DNA of 64,000 nt. Origin: Chenopodium formosanum. Lineage: Eukaryota; Streptophyta; Magnoliopsida; Caryophyllales; Amaranthaceae. The notes under the pieces were generated by a model. It saw only the letters and a program-made list of their open reading frames with translations. It did no database searches and was not told the DNA's origin. A program made the translations under genes and the position numbers. Positions 58,383 to 64,000 of this stretch are shown one piece after another. The stretch spans positions 35,109,501 through 35,173,500 of the forward strand of contig CM044877.1 in the NCBI GenBank assembly GCA_024500155.1. The letters run 5' to 3'. Position 1 is the first letter of the stretch, and each line of letters opens with the position of its first letter.

Positions 58383-60012
58383 TCACGTAGGGAAAATATA
58401 GGTCATTATCTAATCTTCCCTAGAGCCAAAAAAATTTATATACACTTAACAAACCTAAATACAAGTATAGAGGTAAATCAAGGGTCAAATACAAAGGAAC
58501 ATTATTGTTCAATCACTCTCAATTATACGCTTAAGCTAGGTGGAAAACGAAGTTAAAAGGTAACACTAACGACTAACAAAAAAAAAAAACAAAACTAATG
58601 TAACACTAGGAATGGGGATCAACAAGTAATCATGAAAATTGCAACAACTTGAGAAAAGCATACAAATCAAAGGTTGTGAAGACTAATGTTAAGAGCTATT
58701 AGTTGGAATCAAAGAGCTGTCTCCTAATTGTAGGGCTCACTATGAATAAAAAACTAAGAGAATCACAATCCAAACCAATCAATAATTGCAATTCCTAATT
58801 CAATTAGTCGTGTCATAAGAAATTACAATGCAATCTAGCATAATTCTCAAGGCCTAATCGAATTACACACATGCAAACCTTAATCAATAACTTTAATATC
58901 AACAATCAATAAACACAATTACCAAATTAATTACAATCAATCAATCGTACAAGTTTAACCCAATTCGTAGCCAAATAATTACTCATGAATCATCATCTAT
59001 CAACAAAGAACTAATGGAATCAAGAATCCACAAAATATCAAGAACAAATTCACTAATCAAGAAACAAACATCAAAATGAAACCAAACAAACATGAAATTA
59101 AACAAAGTAAAAAGATGAGATAGAGTGAGAAATGCTCATTGATTGATTGAAAAGAACTTCAATACAATTGTAACCATTGAACCTTCAATCTCTTAAACTT
59201 CCGTTGAAATCCCTCACTTTCTCTCTTTAAACTACTCCTAAACTACCCCTAACACAAGAGAGAAGAGCTCTCAACCTAATCTAATATTTGAGACAGAAAA
59301 TCTAAGCTAATCTAAAGATCATTCTCCCTTTTAAATAAAAAGGTCAAGGCTATTTTATAATAAAATGAGTAAAGGGAAGAAGAGCAGGCCATGGGCACAC
59401 ATAAACTCCTTGTGGGCATGCACGGCAAGGCACAAAGCAGGCCGTGCAAACACACTAGCCACCCCGTGTGCACGCACAGCAGGGTGTGCGTCCACGCATA
59501 GAAGGTTCTGCGTGCACGCAACCCTGCTGTGATGCACAAGGCTTAGCTCCCTTTGCTTGCTTAATGGATATTCACGTTCCCAAGCATCCCTATTATCGGT
59601 GCACTCGAGGAGATTCCCGCGAGGAGGGGAGCCTTTTTTTCTTCAAGCACTTATACACTTCGAACAAAAAAATTTCTTCCATGGTGCTTATGCTTGCGGA
59701 GCTAGCTTGAATTGCATGTTGTGATTCCCAAACTTAGCTCCATCAACTTCCTTGAATGCCTCAAGCTTCCTCCTCATAATAAAATCCCGAGAAACTGGGC
59801 ACACCTACAAAACAAGTCAAAGAAATGGAGAAGCAGGAGAATTAGCGAAGAATAAAATAATAAGAAAACCATCAAAAGCACACATTTCCTTAAACTTATA
59901 CACAAACATGCAAAACAAGCATCATTATGTAAAAACAGGACATAAAAGAATAAAACGATCATGAAAATAAGAAGAAAACCTACCCAAAGAGTGCCATAAA
60001 TGGAACACATTA
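58383..60012 (-). repeat. 3' LTR of Athila-like element 3
   Basis: The minus strand begins TAATGTGTTCCATTTATGGCAC and ends TTTTCCCTACGTGA. The 3' half aligns with 12540-13257. CpG-dense patch 59380-59540. 1,630 bp, without the insertion seen in the LTR at 10317. Confidence 0.7.
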
Positions 60013-60987
60013 AATTCCCCCAAGATAAACTTTTGCTCGTCCTCGAGCTAAACAAACACAAAGGAAAGAAAATGACTAGCTTTTTCAAACAAACAAAAGA
60101 AGTGAGGAGATACACTAACTCACTTTCGTAAGAATTACGGTCAATTTTAGCAATAATCGACAAGCCACTTAAGCCCTTGGATCGCCCTAGAGGACGAGTG
60201 ATGCTCTCTGCGCACACAACAGCCACCCCGTGCACTCGCAAAGCAAGGTGTGTGTGTATGCACAAAAGGGTCTGCGCACACGCACCCTTATTGTGACGCA
60301 CGAGGCTTAGCTCCCCTTTCTTGCTCGATCGATCTTTGCTTTCCAGAGCATCCCTATCATCGGTGCACTAGAGGCGATGCCTGCGAGGAGGGTTACGTTT
60401 TATTCTTCAAGCACTTGTACACTCTAAACTGAAACATTGCATCCATGGAGCTTGGTTTTGCGGAGGAAGCTTGAATTGCATGCTTGGATTCCAAAATTTA
60501 GCTCCATCAACTTCCTTGAATGCCCTCGAGCTGCCTCCTCGATAATTAAATTTTGGCAAACTCAGCACACTTACAAAATAAGTCAAAAAACCGAGAAGCG
60601 AGAGAAATAGCCGAGAAATGTTTAAAATAATAAGAAAACCATTAAAAGCACACATTTCTCTAAACTTATACACAAACATGCAAAACAAGCATTATATATT
60701 ATGTAAAAACACAACATAAAAGACTAAAATTATAATAAAATAAGAGGAAAACCTACCCTAAGAGTGCCATAAATGGCGCGCATCAAATTCCCACAAGTTA
60801 AACTTTTGCTCGTCCTCGAGCAAAGGAAAATCACGGAAAAGAAAATGATGAGCTTATTCAAACAAACAAAAGAAGAGAGGAGACAAGAATATACACTAAC
60901 TAACTTTCGTAGGAATCACAGTAAATATTAGCAACAATCGACAAGCCATTTAAACCCCTAGATCGCTCTAGAGGACGAGTGATGCTC
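59445..60987 (-). repeat. Tandem duplication of the LTR/purine-tract junction
   Basis: Unit 1 (about 59445-60209) and unit 2 (60210-60987) both run from a GCCACCCCGTG start to GAGGACGAGTGATGCTCTC. Each holds ~570 bp of LTR, an LTR start (60012 and 60785), the purine tract and ~200 bp of internal DNA. The copies are diverged, e.g. AACACATTAAATT against GCGCATCAAATT. Confidence 0.8.
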
Positions 60988-63168
60988 TCAAAAGGGTTTC
61001 CTAAGAGATTGACCCATAACTCTTACAAACCAAACAAACAAGGCAAAGCAAGAAAAAGAATCAAAAAGAAAAGAAAAGATCACAAATGTTCATGAATGGA
61101 CTTTTGTAAATGTACAAGCATAAATGAAATAAAAATCTTTCAAAACAAGTAGTGGAGTGCACGTTCTAAGATATATAAGGTTGATTGAAACATAAGATAT
61201 GCTAAGTATAGAGAACTATCAATACTCTATTCACCTACGTTTCAAAACAATTTTAGCACATTCTCCCAATTGGCTTCAAATCTACTTTTAGTAAGCATCT
61301 CTATAGTTCCTCGAAGAAACTGAAAAAAGAAATAGATTAAAGTTTTCTCGACATCTTGACTTTGCATCCTTTCTTCTGAGGCTTTAACTCATAATACCCT
61401 ACCCCAATATGTGACATAACCTCTAGGTCAAAAGGGATTTCCCATAGGTTGTAATGTAAGGGCAAAAGGATGAGGGTAGGCTTAAAATTTAGAATTTGCT
61501 GGTATTCCTAATTAGTAAAGCAAAAGGGGTGATCAAACCTTCTCCTTATAACCAAGTAATCACTAAACAAAAATGAACTAACACCCCAAGCTTATTCAAA
61601 TCTATAACCACAATCATATATACAAAAGCGTAAGAACGCTTCCCCCTAAGCTTGAACAAAGCATTGTCATCAATGCTTAAAATAGGGAGAAACATTTACA
61701 TTAAAATGTTTTTGAACTTTTTCATTTTTCATTTATTTTTTCAATTTTTGCTAAAACTTTTTGAATTTGCTTTGCTTTTTCTCATTTTTTACAATTTTTC
61801 ATTTTTCACTTTATTCATTGTCCTCGCCTTTTTTTTAACTATAGATGGATTTTTCAACTTTGCATTTGAATGTCCTTGCCTTTTATTTTTTATTTTAATT
61901 TTTTTTAACTTTGGACGACTTTTTCATTCAATTCATTTACTTGCCATTATTCAAAAGATATACAAAACACAAGCTTGCTTACAAATAAGAATCAATATCC
62001 AAACTCATATACCACAATCTCCAAGAACATGATCATTTGCTTCACAAAACCCAAAAATGGAACAAAAAGAAACAAAATGCTCAATGTTCAAAAGATGTGG
62101 CTAGAAAAGAAGAGAAAAGACTCAAATGGTTAGCAAGTAGGCAAATGGAAACCCAAGAACTAAAAAAAAAAGAAGGTTATCTTAGAAAAGAAAAATTACC
62201 ACCTCGAAAAGATGCCTTTATCCTCCCTAGATTGTTCGGCCTCGTGTTTGAGAATTATAAGTCAAGATTCAAGATTAGGTCCGCAATAATCAAGGATCCA
62301 TGCCGCTCATGCAAGTAATTGTAGAAGTCTTGAAAACTATGAAACCACACAAGGATGTAGCAAAAACTAACAATTAGTTTCATATTCACCAAAAGGAAGC
62401 AATTGCAAATTTTTGAAAACAATAGAATCTTGCTTCAAGGTCCCAAAAGTTCTTAACGATTACCATAGCATATTCTATCCTAGAATCAACCAAAGATACT
62501 CTCAAACCGTGCACACCGTTACCATTTAAGAAGAAAAGCATTCAACTATACAAGTTCAAAAGTATTATGTCCAAAGAAAGAACAAAACAAAACACAATGC
62601 AAATTTGCCTTGATAGAAACAATAATCTATTTGGAGCTTTTAAAATTAAAGAATATGGAAATATATATACAAATGTGCATGACATATATGAATCGACATC
62701 CCACTAAACATGATAGAATACCCTCCCTCAAGCTTGAATGAGACAACATGCTCAAACAATAAATCAAATAATCCACGGGAGGGGAAAAGAAAGAATTCAA
62801 ACCAACAATACCAACACATGTCCAAAAAGTCACCAACCATTAGAGAAAGAGCAAGGAAAGATGTTACAAGATGTTGGTGGGAGTAAATACCCGCAAATGA
62901 CCCAGTTAAACTTTAAAAACCACTTTCCATTAGAATTGAATCTTGCTTTCCACATGCTAGCTAATGTGGAGTCATACTTCCTTGAACCTTGATTCAAACC
63001 AATGCATTAAAGTATATCAAGTCATGTACCTACTTAAAGGCACACCAACATTTCCATGACTGAAAATCTATTCTAAAAGGAAAAGAAAATGAAAGCAATA
63101 AAACACGGGTTACTTCCCGAGAAAGGCATGTTTAAGGTCCAACCTTGACCGCTCTAGAAAATAATAAT
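60988..63168 (-). other. Non-coding internal region of Athila-like element 3
   Basis: AT-rich. Phe/Leu-rich or Lys-rich frames (61652-62318) come from T-rich and A-rich tracts. I see no gene in either direction. Confidence 0.6.
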
Positions 63169-63734
63169 TCAACGCACGCAAGAGCTTTTTAAATGCACTA
63201 CTACACATTTCATAAGAAAGTAAGTGTGCACATGAAAAAAAAAAAAAGCATGCAACACGATTAGTGTACTCCTATGAGGAGAGAGATGCCAAGAGAAAGA
63301 AGAAGAATCAAAAGAAAATTTAACAAAAGAAGAAAAGGAAACAGAAGAAGAAGAAGAAGAAGAAGAAGAAGAAGAAGAAGAAGGCAAACTCTCCTCATAA
63401 TATTTTTGGGAGGCAACATCACCCTTTTCCTCAACAGGAGACAAACGAGACGCATATAGATCATAATAGACAAAGGGGTCTCGAATAGGCTTATTGACAA
63501 AAGAAGGAAGGGAAATAGGAGTGTAAGGGATATGGTCAAATCTCCTTAAATAAGGACATGAGAAAAGGGAATAGGAACTATGGTCTCACAATTGAACTCT
63601 TCCTCACCACCATGCCTCACATCACCAATAAGAGCAAGGTAATCAATAATAGAATCCTTAAAAGAAGAACACTTATGATCTCCATCTCCTTCAAACATCC
63701 AACTTCCATAAGGAACTACATAATCCCCTCCCAC
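63169..63734 (-). pseudogene. Unrecognised ORF with serine tract, cut by the CACTA element
   Basis: The minus strand reads VPYGSWMFEGDGDHKCSSF and IIDYLALIGDVRHGGEEEF to 63546. With a frameshift it continues as DHIPYTPISLPSFVNKP and DPFVYYDLYASRLSPVEEK, a run of ~13 serines, and an SFSSFVKFSFDSSSFSW tail. The two parts probably formed one protein of the Athila-like element. I do not recognise a domain. The frame runs up to the CACTA end at 63735. Confidence 0.4.
63343..63382. repeat. (GAA)n microsatellite
   Basis: About 13 GAA units; encodes the serine tract on the minus strand. Confidence 0.9.
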
Positions 63735-64000
63735 CACTAGAAAAGTGCCAATTTCCGAAGGAAAAAATCCCTTGGATACTCCCTAATTTCCGTCGAAAAT
63801 AGTGTTTTCGACGCAATTCCGTCGGAAACCGTCGTCGGAAACCATTTGTAGGAAAAAGGGGCTTTTCCGTTGGAAGCACTTTTGCGACAGAAATCATGCA
63901 TCGGAAGACATATTCCGGCCCCGGAAAGTCTGTCGTAAATTGCCGACGGAAAACAAATCCGTCGTAAAATTACGATGGAATTTCCGTCGGAAACTTCTAC
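63735..64000. mobile_element. CACTA (En/Spm-like) transposon terminus
   Basis: Starts CACTAGAAAAGTGCCAATTTC, a CACTA-type inverted-repeat end, followed by at least eight sub-terminal TTTCCGTCGGAAA-like units in both orientations (63755-63995). The three bases before it are ACC, the candidate 3-bp target copy. The other end and transposase lie beyond the window, so strand and autonomy are unknown. Confidence 0.8.

Larger units (their letters stand above)
58383..63734 (-). mobile_element. Athila-like element 3, 3' part
   Basis: Minus orientation: 3' LTR 58383-60012 homologous to 10317-13257, purine tract, and a long 3' internal region running to the CACTA insertion at 63735. Near 63110 the minus strand reads GGGAAGTAACCCGTGTT, parallel to GGGAGGCAACCCGTGT in element 2. 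The LTR/internal junction is tandemly duplicated. The 5' part is outside the window. Confidence 0.65.

Noticed and set aside
61652..62318. Phe/Leu-rich and Lys-rich frames as membrane or nuclear proteins
   Set aside because: T-rich and A-rich non-coding tracts of an Athila-like element.

Overview
This window looks like gene-poor, repeat-dense nuclear DNA from a flowering plant, probably a eudicot. I found no intact host gene, no tRNA or rRNA gene and no CRISPR array. Almost every base belongs to a transposable element. The elements are nested inside each other and their reading frames are broken by stops and frameshifts. The family mix (Tekay, Athila and Tat/Ogre/Retand-like Ty3/gypsy elements, L1-type LINEs, a CACTA transposon) is typical of a medium to large plant genome. 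The species cannot be named from the sequence.

Layout. 1-10205: the 3' half of a Tekay-like chromovirus with its 3' LTR. The LTR is split by a ~4 kb non-LTR retrotransposon (4651-8668, minus strand) that encodes a restriction-like endonuclease and sits in a (TAA)n microsatellite. 10206-13257: the 3' end and 3' LTR of a plus-strand Athila-like element. 13258-18432: a deleted minus-strand Athila-like element with an integrase tail, the Athila-type extra ORF and part of an LTR. 18433-20520 and 55165-55599: two flanks of one minus-oriented Retand/Tat-like element carrying an antisense ORF with introns.

20521-54607 is a multi-level nest. The host is a ~8 kb non-coding Ogre/Tat-like element in minus orientation (3' LTR 20521-22397, 5' LTR 52831-54607) with a near-matching target duplication. 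Into it inserted a full-length Retand/Tat-like element (24191-48371, plus) and a solo LTR of its own family (48540-50456). The Retand element carries its own antisense ORF. That ORF is interrupted by an Ogre-like solo LTR (34113-46675, 5-bp duplication CCTCC), which is itself interrupted by two different L1 LINEs (34756-40140 and 40259-45704).

54608-64000: an inverted LTR fragment; the 5' LTR, primer site, leader and gag start of another Ogre-like element (55600-58382, plus); a minus-strand Athila-like element (58383-63734) whose LTR/internal junction is tandemly duplicated; and the first 266 bp of a CACTA (En/Spm-like) transposon (63735 to the window end).

The most notable points are the endonuclease-bearing LINE in a TAA repeat, the spliced antisense ORF seen in two independent Retand copies, a CpG-dense cassette that recurs in unrelated LTR families and leaders, tandem arrays in an Ogre-like 3' UTR, and a templated filler at a deletion in an L1.
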